From positions 92,490 through 156,489 of the forward strand of contig JAEUTA010000017.1 of assembly GCA_016788205.1 (NCBI GenBank): a stretch of DNA of 64,000 nt. The letters are read 5' to 3'. The DNA comes from Flavobacteriales bacterium (GTDB taxonomy: Bacteria > Bacteroidota > Bacteroidia > Flavobacteriales_F > PHOS-HE28). The position numbers and the translations under genes are program-made. This document shows, piece after piece, positions 36,140-45,097 of this stretch. Below the pieces are notes generated by a model. That model saw only the letters and a list, made by a program, of their open reading frames with translations. It did not search any database and was not told the DNA's origin. Within the stretch, counting starts at the first letter, position 1. Every line of letters begins with the position of its first letter.

Positions 36140-39100
36140 TCACTCGATGATCACCTGGCGCGTTTCCGTGCCGCTCTCCCGGGTGATGCGGATGATGAAC
36201 AGACCGGTACCCTGCGCGGAAAGGTCCAGTACGAGGTGCTCACCCGAGCCGGGCTCCACCTGCACGGGGCAGCGGGCGCCCAACGCGTTGAACACTTCCA
36301 CCCGTGCACCGGCGCCACCGTTCTCCGCGAATTCCACGAAGACCTTGCCCGTCGAGGGGTTGGGGTAGATGCGCACGTCCGCCGGAACGCTCACCGGCTC
36401 CTCATCCACCGCGCGGCTCTTCACGCCGGGGCTGGTGCATACCACGTTGGAGTTGTTCGCCGGGATGGAACCGGTGGTGCCGTTGTTCTTGTTGCTGGTG
36501 ATCTGCCAGGTGAGCGCCCCGCCCATGTACGGGATGGCGATGGGGGCGCTGAGGCCCGGCTGGAACAGCGTGGGTTGCAACGACGCGTCGCGCGCCGAGC
36601 CCGAGAAGGAGTTCGCCGGTCCCACCGGGAGGTATACCGCCGTGGGGTTCGGGTTGTCGTAGTTGAACCAGGCCACGTGCGTGTAACCGTTCACCGGCGG
36701 GTTCTGCACCTGGTAGCAGATGAAGCTCGGCTTCACCTGCTTGGTGCCGGGACCCGACGGGTTCACGTACAGCGTGCCGTTCACCGAGGTGAAGGTGTAG
36801 TTGGCCGCCGTGGCGTTCACGATGATCTGGTACACACCGGCCTGGCCCGTGTAGTTGGGGCTGAAGGTGAACGACACGGAGGTCACCACCGACGCGGTCT
36901 GCCCGTTGAGGAACCCGCTATAGGTGGCGGTGAACGCCGGCAGTGGAGCGCCTTTGTTGATCACGTACACCCCGGTGGTGGCCGTGGCCGGTGCCTTCTG
37001 CACCACCAGCGTGCCGCTGGCCGTTCCGGCGTGGTTGGCGGTGTTCACCGTGGCCACCACGGCGTAGGTACCGGCGTTCACCGGTGCCGTCGTGCTGCCG
37101 TTGTAGGTGATGGTGGTGGCCAGACCTGCGGGCACGGTGGTCGCTGTCACCGTGCGTGCGGTGCCGCTGTACGTCTGGGTCAACGCACCGAGCGCGAGCT
37201 GTGGGTTCGCTTTCTGCACCACCAACGTGGCGCTCGCCGTGCCCATGTAGTTGGGGTCGTTCACCGTTACCGCTACCGCGTACGTGCCCGCGTTCACCGG
37301 TGGCGTGGTGCTGCCGTTGTAGGTCACCGTGTACGGCACACCGGCAGGTACCACCGTTACGCCCACCGCCTTCGGCGCACCATCGTACACCGTGGACAAC
37401 GTGTTGGTGGCGATGGTGAACTGCGCCGGAGCGGGCGTCACCGTGATGTGGCCCAAGCCGTACGTGACGTTGAAGTTGTTGGAGAGGAAGGTGCCGGGCA
37501 CGATCAGGTGCGTGCCCACCGTGTTGCCCGTTACCAGGTTCACGGAGCGCATCTCCACCTGCCCGGTGGCCGCACCGGTGAGGATGGCGATGTCCTCATC
37601 ACCCAGGATGGCGAGCGTTTGCGTGTTGCTGTTGAGCGTGATGGTGGTGGAGTTGACCCCGCCCGTGGTGTTCACCAGGCTGTTCGCGTTCACCAAGGCA
37701 CTGGTGCTGGTCACGTTGCCCTGCTCGTCGATGGTGTTGACCAATGCGGTGCCGCGCACCAGGGGATAGCCGTTCACCAGGGCCGTGCCGCGCACCAGAC
37801 GCGATACCGCGTTGGCGAAGGCCGTGGCCTGGTACAGTTCGGCCGGGTCGATGAGCTCGCCGTTCACCAGGGCCGTGCCCCGCGTGGTGCTGATGCGCTG
37901 CGAGGTGGTGGCGCTGTAGTTGTTCAATACGGCTTCGGTCAGCAGTTGCTCACCGGCACCGTTCACCAGCGCCGTGCCGCGCACGAGGCCCACCTGGCCG
38001 TTCACCAAGGCGGTGCCGTGCGCGCTGCGCACACCCGTTGTGATGGTGGTGCGGTCCGTGGTGGTGATGGTGGCGCCATTGCTCAATGCATAGTTCAGGC
38101 CCAGGTAGGTGAGCGGCACGTTGTACACCACGCTGGTGTCGCGCGGGGTGATGTGCAGCCCCACCGGGTCGATGGTGAGCAGGCCATCGTCGAAGACGAA
38201 GTCGTACCGCTCCAGCAGCGAGCGGTCCAGCGCAGCGGTGGCCGCCACGGTGCTGTTCGGGTTCAGCGGGTCGTTGGCATCGGCGCCGATGGCCCACAGG
38301 CCCACGTTGCTCAGCGAGGTGGCGATGGTGGTGAGGCCGATGGACTGGATGCGTTGCACCTCGGCCGGCGTAAGCCCGGCGGACGCCAAGGGTGTGCTGC
38401 CGCTCACGCTCTCCACCGTGTACTGCGCGGTGAAGGCCGGCAGGGCCTCGCCGTACTTCTTGGTGGCATCGCCCACCCGCACCAGCACCGTTTCCTTGGT
38501 GGTGAAGTAGAGCGGGTTGCTGAGGCCGCCGTCCGTGCCGTTGGTGCCCGCCATCGGTGGGTTGTACACCTGGATCTCCGGGTAGAGCCCCGTGAAGGGT
38601 TGAACCAGCGTGATGATGGCGGTGTCACCCTGGATGACCACCCCACTGGTGAGGGGTGCCCCGTCCAACCACACGGTGGACTGGTCGCTGAGGTACTCCC
38701 CGTAGACCGTGAGCAGCAGGGTGTCCACGCCGGGTGTCAACGTGGTGTCGTAGGCGATGCTGGTGATGTACGGCGTGGGATTGGCCAGGCCCATCAAGGC
38801 GGAATCCGCCAGGAGCAGGCCCGCACCGGACGCTGCGTCGTAGCCGGGTGCACCCATGTCCGTGGCCGTGTTCTGCAACAGGCCTTTCAACAGGTCCGGC
38901 GAGAGGGTGTTGCCGTAGTATTTGTTGCGCCCATGCTGCACCAAGGCGGCCACCCCCGCTGCGTGCGGCGCGGCGGCGCTGGTGCCGAAGAAGTTGGGGA
39001 AGGCATCGCCATCGTAGTTCACACCGCCCAGGTCCACCGAGGTGTTCACGCCGTTGGGTGCGCACAGGTCCGGCTTGTTGCGGTCCACGCCGTTCACCCG

Positions 39101-41002
39101 GGTGCCACCGCGCGAAGAGAACGAGGCCGCGCCGGGCACGCCGCCGTACTCGGGCGTGTTGGTATAGAGCACCGCGCCCACCGCGATGGCACCGGCCGCA
39201 TTGGCCTGGCCGGTGATGGTGCCGCTGGTGAGCCCGCCGTATTCGTTGATGCTGAGCGCGCCGCGGTACACGATGTACTTCAGCGTGGCCGCCGCCGTGC
39301 CGCTCTCGCGCACGATGACGATGTTGGACTGCACGGAGTCCGCCGTGACCACGAAGGGCAGCACCTCCAGCGGGTCGCCGCCCACGTTCATGCGGTTGAA
39401 GCCGAACAGCGTGTTGCCGTTGGTGTTGGCCAGGTAGATGTCGAAGTCCGAGCTGGTGGTGGTGCCGGGTGTACCGTCATCCCACTGCAGCACCATGGTG
39501 TATTCGCCCTCGTACAGGGTGATGCCCTGGAGGATGTCGGTACCCGTGCCATAGCCGCTGCGGAAGTTGTGCGCCTGCCCCACCAGTCCCGCAGGTGCTG
39601 CCACCGGTGCGAAGGTGCTTTGCAACGAACGCGTGCCGAAGTTGCCCGCGGCCGAGAAGTAGGAAACGCCCAAGGCCTTCACCGCATCCACCGCCTGCGC
39701 GATGACACCATCGCGGAAGCAGGGCTCGGAGATGTACGACACGTCGTCCACGATCACATCGCACCCGGCCAGTTGCAGGTCGCGGATGCCTTTGGCCATG
39801 TCCAACGCGCCGGTGAAGCCCGTGTGGAACGCCAGCTCGGCACCGGGTGCCACATCGTGTACGATCTGCAGCATGGCCCGGCCCTCATCGGTGCGTGTGC
39901 CGTACGGATACTCCTGCAGCACCTGCACCGGCGCCGGGTGCGCCGCATTGGTCAGGCCCGGCAGGTCGCCGCGCAGCACATCGTCCGCTGCGGGGTCGCC
40001 CAGCTTGGTGTTGTAGCTGTCGCTGATCACGCCCACCTTGATGCCCGTGCCGTCCACACCGAACACCTCCCGCGCGCGGAACGAACGCAAGGCCGTATCG
40101 CCCTGGCTGGTGATGAGGCCCGCATTGCTCAGCGCTGCGTAGATGGGCCGCGCGCTCACGAGCAGGTCCGGCAGCTGGTTCAGCAGCAACAGCTTATTGA
40201 TGGGGTACGTGCCGTTCACCAGGTTGTTCACCGGATCGTCCAGCTCCTGCACCAGCCCATAGGTGGGCGTGGCCAGCAGGCTTACCGCGGCGGCATGCTG
40301 CCCCGGTCTGGTGCGGATGGCGATGCGCACACTGCTGCCCAGGATCTGGAAGATGTCATCGGAGATGTAGGTGCCCGTGCTCTGGTGGATGTTGTAGAGC
40401 GAGGTGAGCTCCACGCCGATGATGTCGTACGATTTGTTGGTGCTGGGGTTGAAGTAGGGGAAGATGACATTGGCCGGTGGCGCCAGGCAATCCTTCACCG
40501 CCTGGAAGTTCGCGGCCGTGAAATAGCTGGTCAGCACCATGTTCTGCGTGCCCGCCTTGATATCGGTCCGCTGGTCCTGCAGCGGCCCCGACAACGTGTA
40601 GGTGATGGTGAAGGCCGCCGCCTGCCCATTGCCCATGCCGTTGGTGTTGTTGATGCGGAACCCCGTGTAGGAGGTGCCGGACAGGTTGGGGCCCAGGCTG
40701 AGGTTGGCATAGGTGAAAGCCCCCGAGACCAGCTGCACGCTCACGTTGGAGTAGGTGCCCGCCGCCGCCTGTACCGTGAAGTTGTTCAACTTCTTGCAGC
40801 CGGAGCACCCGTTGTTCAACACCTGCAGCACGATGGTGTGCGAGCCGTTGGGGTTCTCCACCACCGATCGGATGGAGACGGTGTAGCCCTGCGCGAGCAC
40901 GCTGTTGAAGGCGCAGTTCGTCTGGGCGTTGACGTGCAGGACCAGGGCTATGAACGCGAACAGCAGCGCGCTGAGGCGTCCCTTGGCAGGGGTAAGGAAC
41001 AT
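36140..41002 (-). CDS. Large secreted subtilase-like protein with MBG domains and T9SS sorting domain, 1620 aa
   Basis: Layout: signal peptide (1-25); an N-terminal region of unknown type with an early CSGC (about 30-300); an S8-like peptidase domain (about 315-740) with Asp in KVGVISDSY and Ser in GTSAAAPHAAG; an Ig-like domain; MBG-type domains; five GTALVNG repeats (about 990-1090); two further MBG domains (ATNTLSTVYDGAP, LTQTYSGTA); and a type A T9SS domain starting VRIYPNPSTGKV. Where subtilases have the HGT histidine, this sequence has DEGRAML, so a Glu may replace His, as in sedolisins, or the enzyme may be inactive. It should be exported to the cell surface. The ATG at 41002 gives the signal peptide; 50 upstream codons are shadow. 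A 5-kb open frame on the opposite strand is a high-GC artefact. Confidence 0.9.
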   Translation of the reverse strand: MFLTPAKGRLSALLFAFIALVLHVNAQTNCAFNSVLAQGYTVSIRSVVENPNGSHTIVLQVLNNGCSGCKKLNNFTVQAAAGTYSNVSVQLVSGAFTYANLSLGPNLSGTSYTGFRINNTNGMGNGQAAAFTITYTLSGPLQDQRTDIKAGTQNMVLTSYFTAANFQAVKDCLAPPANVIFPYFNPSTNKSYDIIGVELTSLYNIHQSTGTYISDDIFQILGSSVRIAIRTRPGQHAAAVSLLATPTYGLVQELDDPVNNLVNGTYPINKLLLLNQLPDLLVSARPIYAALSNAGLITSQGDTALRSFRAREVFGVDGTGIKVGVISDSYNTKLGDPAADDVLRGDLPGLTNAAHPAPVQVLQEYPYGTRTDEGRAMLQIVHDVAPGAELAFHTGFTGALDMAKGIRDLQLAGCDVIVDDVSYISEPCFRDGVIAQAVDAVKALGVSYFSAAGNFGTRSLQSTFAPVAAPAGLVGQAHNFRSGYGTGTDILQGITLYEGEYTMVLQWDDGTPGTTTSSDFDIYLANTNGNTLFGFNRMNVGGDPLEVLPFVVTADSVQSNIVIVRESGTAAATLKYIVYRGALSINEYGGLTSGTITGQANAAGAIAVGAVLYTNTPEYGGVPGAASFSSRGGTRVNGVDRNKPDLCAPNGVNTSVDLGGVNYDGDAFPNFFGTSAAAPHAAGVAALVQHGRNKYYGNTLSPDLLKGLLQNTATDMGAPGYDAASGAGLLLADSALMGLANPTPYITSIAYDTTLTPGVDTLLLTVYGEYLSDQSTVWLDGAPLTSGVVIQGDTAIITLVQPFTGLYPEIQVYNPPMAGTNGTDGGLSNPLYFTTKETVLVRVGDATKKYGEALPAFTAQYTVESVSGSTPLASAGLTPAEVQRIQSIGLTTIATSLSNVGLWAIGADANDPLNPNSTVAATAALDRSLLERYDFVFDDGLLTIDPVGLHITPRDTSVVYNVPLTYLGLNYALSNGATITTTDRTTITTGVRSAHGTALVNGQVGLVRGTALVNGAGEQLLTEAVLNNYSATTSQRISTTRGTALVNGELIDPAELYQATAFANAVSRLVRGTALVNGYPLVRGTALVNTIDEQGNVTSTSALVNANSLVNTTGGVNSTTITLNSNTQTLAILGDEDIAILTGAATGQVEMRSVNLVTGNTVGTHLIVPGTFLSNNFNVTYGLGHITVTPAPAQFTIATNTLSTVYDGAPKAVGVTVVPAGVPYTVTYNGSTTPPVNAGTYAVAVTVNDPNYMGTASATLVVQKANPQLALGALTQTYSGTARTVTATTVPAGLATTITYNGSTTAPVNAGTYAVVATVNTANHAGTASGTLVVQKAPATATTGVYVINKGAPLPAFTATYSGFLNGQTASVVTSVSFTFSPNYTGQAGVYQIIVNATAANYTFTSVNGTLYVNPSGPGTKQVKPSFICYQVQNPPVNGYTHVAWFNYDNPNPTAVYLPVGPANSFSGSARDASLQPTLFQPGLSAPIAIPYMGGALTWQITSNKNNGTTGSIPANNSNVVCTSPGVKSRAVDEEPVSVPADVRIYPNPSTGKVFVEFAENGGAGARVEVFNALGARCPVQVEPGSGEHLVLDLSAQGTGLFIIRITRESGTETRQVIIE
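37736..38020 (-). repeat. Repeats encoding (R/H)GTALVNG in the surface protein
   Basis: Five near-identical octapeptides, one starting His and four Arg, are spaced irregularly (about 9 to 37 residues). A degenerate TSALVNANSLVN follows. The DNA copies differ at synonymous sites, so the peptide is what is conserved. I recall similar ALVNG repeats in other Bacteroidota MBG-domain proteins, but their role is unknown. Confidence 0.75.
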
Positions 41003-41491
41003 GGTGCGGGAGAGTGGAGGGTTGGTGTGAACGTGTTGGTAAGGCCACCGGCGTGGCGGGCGTGGTGCGAGCAGGTGGAGGACAGGGATGCGACCGTGCG
41101 TCGTACACGCCTCGCAGCAGCCCGCCGGTGACCGTTGGGATCCACGGCGCAAGTTGGCGCCGGGGGCATGTGCCGCGCACCGGTAGAAATACCGGTTCTC
41201 GCCCCGGACCCGGGGCCGGCGGAGCCGGAGCGTGCTAATGCCGGGTGCATGGGCTCGCGTGCATGCCGCCGAGCCCGTGGGGGAAAGGGTACGAAGCCAT
41301 CGGTTCCGGTGGTGACTGGTGGGGCGGTTGGAACGGGTGCAAGCCGGTGGGCATCACCCGCTTGCAACAGCCAAACTTAGGGCGTTATGCGACCCGGCGC
41401 AATCCCTACAACTAGGGATGCCCCATCCAACGGTCGCCTGCGCTGCCCATCGCCCCTGCCGGTGGTGGGCCCTGCGGCTTATCTTCAGCGC
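41003..41491. other. 489-bp intergenic region between divergent genes
   Basis: No credible gene is present. A 7-bp stem (GGGCTCG at 41251-41257 with CGAGCCC at 41270-41276) and a small hairpin (ATCCCTA at 41402-41408 with TAGGGAT at 41413-41419) are visible. Promoters for both flanking genes should lie here. Confidence 0.5.
41480..41487 (+). promoter_or_regulatory. Putative -7 box for the HAD gene
   Basis: TATCTTCA ends 4 bases before the ATG at 41492, the same close spacing seen at pyrE and the NRDE gene. No TTG -33 element is obvious. Confidence 0.35.
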
Positions 41492-41956
41492 ATGCCTCAA
41501 CTCTTCCTGGACCTGGACGGCGTGCTCGCCGACTTCGAAGGCGGCGCTGAAAAGCTGCTGCGCATGCCCGCGAAAGCGTTCCAGGCGAAGCACGGCCAGG
41601 GACCCTTCTGGAAGAAGCTGGCCACCGCGCCGGACTTCTACGGCACGCTGGACCTGCTGCCCGATGCCCACGAATTGATGGACGGCGTGCGGCACCTGGA
41701 CCCCATCATCCTCACCGGCCTGCCCATCGGGAAATGGGCCGAGCCGCAGAAACGCGCCTGGGTGCAGCGCCACTTCCCCGGCGTGGAGGTGATCACCACG
41801 CTGGCCCGCAACAAGTACACCTACTGCTCGCCGGACGATGTGCTGGTGGACGACCAGGAGCGCTACGCCGAGGCGTGGGAGAACGCGGGCGGTATCTTCA
41901 TCCTGCACACCGATGCGCAACGGTCCCTGGCCGCCGTGCGCAAGCTGGGCCTGTGA
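41492..41956 (+). CDS. HAD-superfamily hydrolase, 5'-nucleotidase-like
   Basis: 154 residues from the ATG at 41492. It begins QLFLDLDGVLADFEGG, HAD motif I with both catalytic Asp residues (DLDG). PIILTGLP supplies motif II Thr, and VLVDDQERYAEAWENAGGIFI supplies motif IV. The small size and lack of a large cap resemble the NT5C/5'(3')-deoxyribonucleotidase-like group. The likely activity is a phosphatase on a small phospho-metabolite. It stands alone. The frame extends about 35 codons upstream, but that sequence is intergenic in character. Confidence 0.85.
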   Translation: MPQLFLDLDGVLADFEGGAEKLLRMPAKAFQAKHGQGPFWKKLATAPDFYGTLDLLPDAHELMDGVRHLDPIILTGLPIGKWAEPQKRAWVQRHFPGVEVITTLARNKYTYCSPDDVLVDDQERYAEAWENAGGIFILHTDAQRSLAAVRKLGL

Positions 41957-42204
41957 ACGGCGCGTGAACGTACCGCCGGTAGCGGCGCCCCCGCCGCCCT
42001 GCATGGGCGCCAACGCACCTTGCGCACCCGCCTGAGCGCGGCACGGAACACGCGGGCCTGCACCGCCCGCTGCGGCCCAGGCGGGCATCCGCGGCCCACC
42101 GGCGGGGAACGGCCTCCACGCTCCGTTCCCGCGCACGCACCACCTTCCGCTTCGCAGGCCGTTCGGCACGGCGGTGGACAAGGGCTGTTGCAAAAACCAT
42201 CGAA

Positions 42205-42918
42205 ATGGAACACACCCTCCCCTCCCGCACCCTTCCGGTGCTCGCGCTCTGCGCCATCGCCCTGTTGCACGCCCCGCTGCACGCGCAGGACAACACCACC
42301 ACGACCACCACCAGCACCACGAGCACCACCGACAGCGATGGCGGCTCCTCCGGCGCCGCGTTCGGCAGCGCCTTCGGCGTGAAGGGCGGCGTGAACTGGA
42401 GCAACCTGTGGGTGAAGGAGGTGAACGATGAACGCGCCCGCTTCGGCTTCCACGCCGGTGTGTTCGGCCGTTTCGTGGAACCCGGTTCGCTCGGCTTCCA
42501 GATCGAGGCGCTCTACGACCAGAAGGGCACCACCGTGAAGAAGTCCTTCGGCGTGGTGGACCAGGAGCTCACCTACAAGTTCGACTACATCACCGTGCCC
42601 GCCGTGGTGGTGATCCCCCTGGGCGAAGTGCTGGAATTGCACGGTGGCGCCTACGCCGCGCTGATGGTGCTCTCCGAGACCAAGACCAGCGGCGACCTCG
42701 GCAGCGGCAGCACGGACCCCGGCGACAGCCGTTTCAACGACTTCGACTACGGGCTGGTGGGCGGTGCGGCCATCAACATCGGCATGGGCCAGATCGGTGT
42801 GCGTTACGAGCACGGCCTCGGCGAGATCGCCGACAACGCCTTCAGCAGCGATGTGCTGGGCACGTCCAAGAACTCCACGCTGCAGGCCTACCTCGCCATC
42901 GGCCTCGGCAAGCGCTGA
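42205..42918 (+). CDS. Outer-membrane beta-barrel protein (porin-family/PorT-like)
   Basis: 237 residues. The signal peptide ends at LHAQD. A Thr/Ser-rich linker (about 28-50) precedes a barrel with alternating strands: FGVKGGVNWSNLW, FGFHAGVFGRF, LGFQIEALYDQKG, TYKFDYITVPAVVVI, LHGGAYAAL, and the terminal LQAYLAIGLGKR. This is the outer-membrane beta-barrel (OMP_b-brl_2) pattern common in Bacteroidota, with about eight strands. Two low-complexity stretches in the linker are encoded by AC-rich repeats. The ligand is unknown; many homologues are of unassigned function. Confidence 0.85.
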   Translation: MEHTLPSRTLPVLALCAIALLHAPLHAQDNTTTTTTSTTSTTDSDGGSSGAAFGSAFGVKGGVNWSNLWVKEVNDERARFGFHAGVFGRFVEPGSLGFQIEALYDQKGTTVKKSFGVVDQELTYKFDYITVPAVVVIPLGEVLELHGGAYAALMVLSETKTSGDLGSGSTDPGDSRFNDFDYGLVGGAAINIGMGQIGVRYEHGLGEIADNAFSSDVLGTSKNSTLQAYLAIGLGKR

Positions 42919-42943
42919 TGCCTTCGGGCAGCACCGCTGTGGG

Positions 42944-43222
42944 TCAAGCCAGTCCTGTACGGGGGCTGGCTTGGCCGCAGTTGGGCACCGCCTCGCCGAA
43001 ACGCTGCACGCGCACCACGGTGCCCTGCTGGTCCACCGTGCGCACTTCGCACCCGCCGATGCCCGCGGCCATCTGCTCCATCAGCTCCTCCACCTCGGCC
43101 TGGTCCGGCGCCAGTACGTAAGCCACCGCGCTGCGGTCCCGCCCGCCCTGCCACTGGCCATCGGCACGTTGGGTGATGGTGTACACCCGGTGCACTTCAA
43201 GGGTCGGTTCGAGCGTAGCCAT
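42944..43222 (-). CDS. Small hypothetical protein
   Basis: 92 residues, no signal peptide or membrane helix. The sequence looks protein-like (HRVYTITQRADGQWQGGRDRSAVAYVLAPDQAEVEELMEQM), with an alpha/beta pattern and a single pair of Cys. It converges with the barrel gene 25 bases away. No family was recognised, and high GC allows spurious frames, so the call is moderate. Opposite-strand frames in the same place look less protein-like. Confidence 0.45.
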   Translation of the reverse strand: MATLEPTLEVHRVYTITQRADGQWQGGRDRSAVAYVLAPDQAEVEELMEQMAAGIGGCEVRTVDQQGTVVRVQRFGEAVPNCGQASPRTGLA

Positions 43223-43393
43223 GGTCGAAGCTACGACACCCGGGAGGCTTCCCGACGAACGGGCGGAAATAGGACGTACACGCCGACAGCGGCTACTTGC
43301 ACTGGTACGTGAAGCCGTCCTCCGACACGGTGCAGTGGTCGCGGTTCAGCATCTGGCGCCCGCGTGAACTCTGCACGGTGCCGTCATCGTGTA

Positions 43394-43601
43394 CCGAAAG
43401 GCATCGCCAGCGTGAAGCGCAACGCCCCCACCGATACCCGCTATGAGCGGAAGCAGACCAAGGGCGGCTTCTCCTTCAACCTGAAAGCCACCAACGGACA
43501 GGTCATCGGCAGGCGAGGTGTACACCACCGAGTCCGCGCGCGAGAAGGGCGTCAGCGCGGTGAAGAAAGGGGCCGAGGGGGCGGGGGTGCGGGAGGTGTG
43601 A
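43394..43601 (+). pseudogene. Frameshifted YegP/DUF1508-like gene remnant
   Basis: One frame reads KGIASVKRNAPTDTRYE, then GGFSFNLKATNGQVIG. A shift of one base near 43510-43514 is then needed to continue SEVYTTESAREKGVSAVKKGAEGAG before a TGA at 43599. Together these match the tandem YegP/DUF1508 repeat (xFxFxLKAxNGQVIGxSExYxxxxxxxKGIxSVKxNAP). Removing one G would restore the frame exactly (IGSEVY). The N-terminal half of the first repeat and a start codon are missing, so it is a remnant, not just a sequencing slip. An open peptide on the minus strand just upstream (about 43293-43400, ending FTYQCK-stop) is of unknown nature. Confidence 0.7.
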
Positions 43602-43677
43602 GGGGGCAAGCGACGCTTGTCGGCCAAATCGTGCGTTGATCATCCGACATCAACGATATTCGCGATCATGCTCTCCC

Positions 43678-44154
43678 ATGACCAGACGACGTAGGTCCAC
43701 TTTCCTAGGTCCGATACTCCTTGTTCTCATTACCATAGCGGTCATTGGAGGAATTTACCGGTTCCTGGTTTCGCCAAGTGCGGGCGAACGCGACTTGACC
43801 GGGACATGGGTCCTTACCAACCACGTCACTCGCACAAGCTATCGCCGTTACATGGACGATACGCACGAGTTCCGCATCAAAGTGGTGCAGACAGAAGGTG
43901 TACTTGAGGGTCGCGGTGAGCAAACGCTTTACAACGGTAAGACCGCGCGCAACCATTACCCTCTGTGGTTCACCAAAGGGGAGGTGACGGATGATCAGGT
44001 CCTGATCGACTATCGCATGAAAGGCAGTCGTGAGTTCGGAGGAACCTTCACGTTGCGGATCGACCCGAACGACCCTACCCGGCTGCAGGGTTCATTCACT
44101 TCCGAAGCAGCGCGCACGGAGGGTACTACGGAAGTGCGCATACTCCGGGACTGA
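43678..44154 (+). CDS. Membrane-anchored lipocalin-like hypothetical protein
   Basis: 158 residues from the ATG at 43678. An Arg-rich N-terminus (MTRRRRSTF) is followed by one membrane helix (about 9-28), then a soluble domain made of many short strands: LTGTWVLTNHVTR, HEFRIKVVQTEGVLEGRGEQTLYNG, and FGGTFTLRIDPNDPTRLQGSFTS. The TGTW start and beta-rich pattern suggest a small lipocalin-like barrel. Base composition is more AT-rich than its upstream neighbours, matching the start of the island. It converges with the PLD-family gene 11 bases away. No known function. Confidence 0.65.
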   Translation: MTRRRRSTFLGPILLVLITIAVIGGIYRFLVSPSAGERDLTGTWVLTNHVTRTSYRRYMDDTHEFRIKVVQTEGVLEGRGEQTLYNGKTARNHYPLWFTKGEVTDDQVLIDYRMKGSREFGGTFTLRIDPNDPTRLQGSFTSEAARTEGTTEVRILRD

Positions 44155-44165
44155 ACCGTTTCAGA

Positions 44166-45083
44166 TCAAAGATCGAAAGTCGCCTTGGCCTTGGACCAGT
44201 TCTTCCACATGATCGGTTTCGCAAAACTGGTCTCCCCGTTCGATGGCTCTCCCGAGAAGTGGCAGAACTTCTCCTTGTAGTTCTCTTCCTTGTAGCGACT
44301 CCAGCTTGTGAAGGCTGCTTCGGTGAAGGGTTTCTTCACATTGAAGGGAATGGCTGCTCCGGTACGGATGCAATAGCCCGATATCGGCTTAGGGGTGGCG
44401 CTTATTGCAGGTGTCGGAGTTGGAGCAAGGGCTTCTACAGGTCGCTCTGTTTGCTTGCTGGGCTGTTGTGGTACCGCCCCTTTACTGAACGACCGTTCGT
44501 CGGTGAAGTATTCCGCTACCCTATCCTCGACAACCTCGGACTTCACGTATCGCTTGGTAATACCGAGAAGAGCGCTTTCGTAGCGCGGTTCCTTCTTGTA
44601 GATAGGTGTTGCTTGCTTGATCACGCGTTCGAAAAACTCCCACGCCACGGTCTCGACATCCGTCCGACCGATGATCCTGTTCGCCAAACCACCTTCCAGC
44701 GAAACGGCCTCGAGCTTTATACCCGCCTCGATGTTGTGGTCTTGTGAATAGCGATAGAGGTTCATCGATGTAATGATCGCCGTCTCCTCGTTCGCATAGT
44801 ACTTCGCGTGTAGCCGGGGCTCATACTTCACTTCCACGTTCGGGAACTGCATGAAGAACTCGATGTCCGCACGTTTCATGCTCCGACTTGGGTCCTTTTC
44901 ATTCTTGCCAAAGACGATGGTGATCGCCAATTTGTCGTTCTGGATCTTGGCTTTCAACACCGAGGCGTAGCGCTCGTGGAGACTGATGTACGGTGAAATG
45001 AGGATGAGCTGTGTCCCGGCGGTCTCGAACAATTGTTCGATCTCGTGGTTCAGCTGGTTGCTCGTCAGGAACTGAGTTGCCAT
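44166..45083 (-). CDS. Phospholipase D-like domain protein (defence island)
   Basis: 305 residues. The N-terminal half has a single PLD-family motif, RLHAKYYANEETAIITSMN, with His92, Lys94 and the downstream Asn108, plus the preceding strand QLILISPYISLHERY. This resembles the PLDc_N/BfiI-type nuclease fold, which works as a dimer with one HKD per chain. A Pro/Thr-rich linker (about 205-230) joins a C-terminal module with GYCIRTGAAIPFN and EKFCHFSGEPSNG, which may bind a metal. It lies 14 bases after the hsdM stop in the same direction, so it belongs to the restriction operon. A role as an accessory nuclease is inferred. Confidence 0.75.
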   Translation of the reverse strand: MATQFLTSNQLNHEIEQLFETAGTQLILISPYISLHERYASVLKAKIQNDKLAITIVFGKNEKDPSRSMKRADIEFFMQFPNVEVKYEPRLHAKYYANEETAIITSMNLYRYSQDHNIEAGIKLEAVSLEGGLANRIIGRTDVETVAWEFFERVIKQATPIYKKEPRYESALLGITKRYVKSEVVEDRVAEYFTDERSFSKGAVPQQPSKQTERPVEALAPTPTPAISATPKPISGYCIRTGAAIPFNVKKPFTEAAFTSWSRYKEENYKEKFCHFSGEPSNGETSFAKPIMWKNWSKAKATFDL

Positions 45084-45097
45084 TTGAGAGAATTGTT

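Noticed and set aside
36128..41131. 1,667-residue open frame on the plus strand
   Set aside because: It is antisense to the subtilase-like T9SS protein, which has a signal peptide, recognised domains and a terminator. The antisense product is rich in Arg, His, Gly and Val with no domains, as expected from a GC-rich shadow frame.
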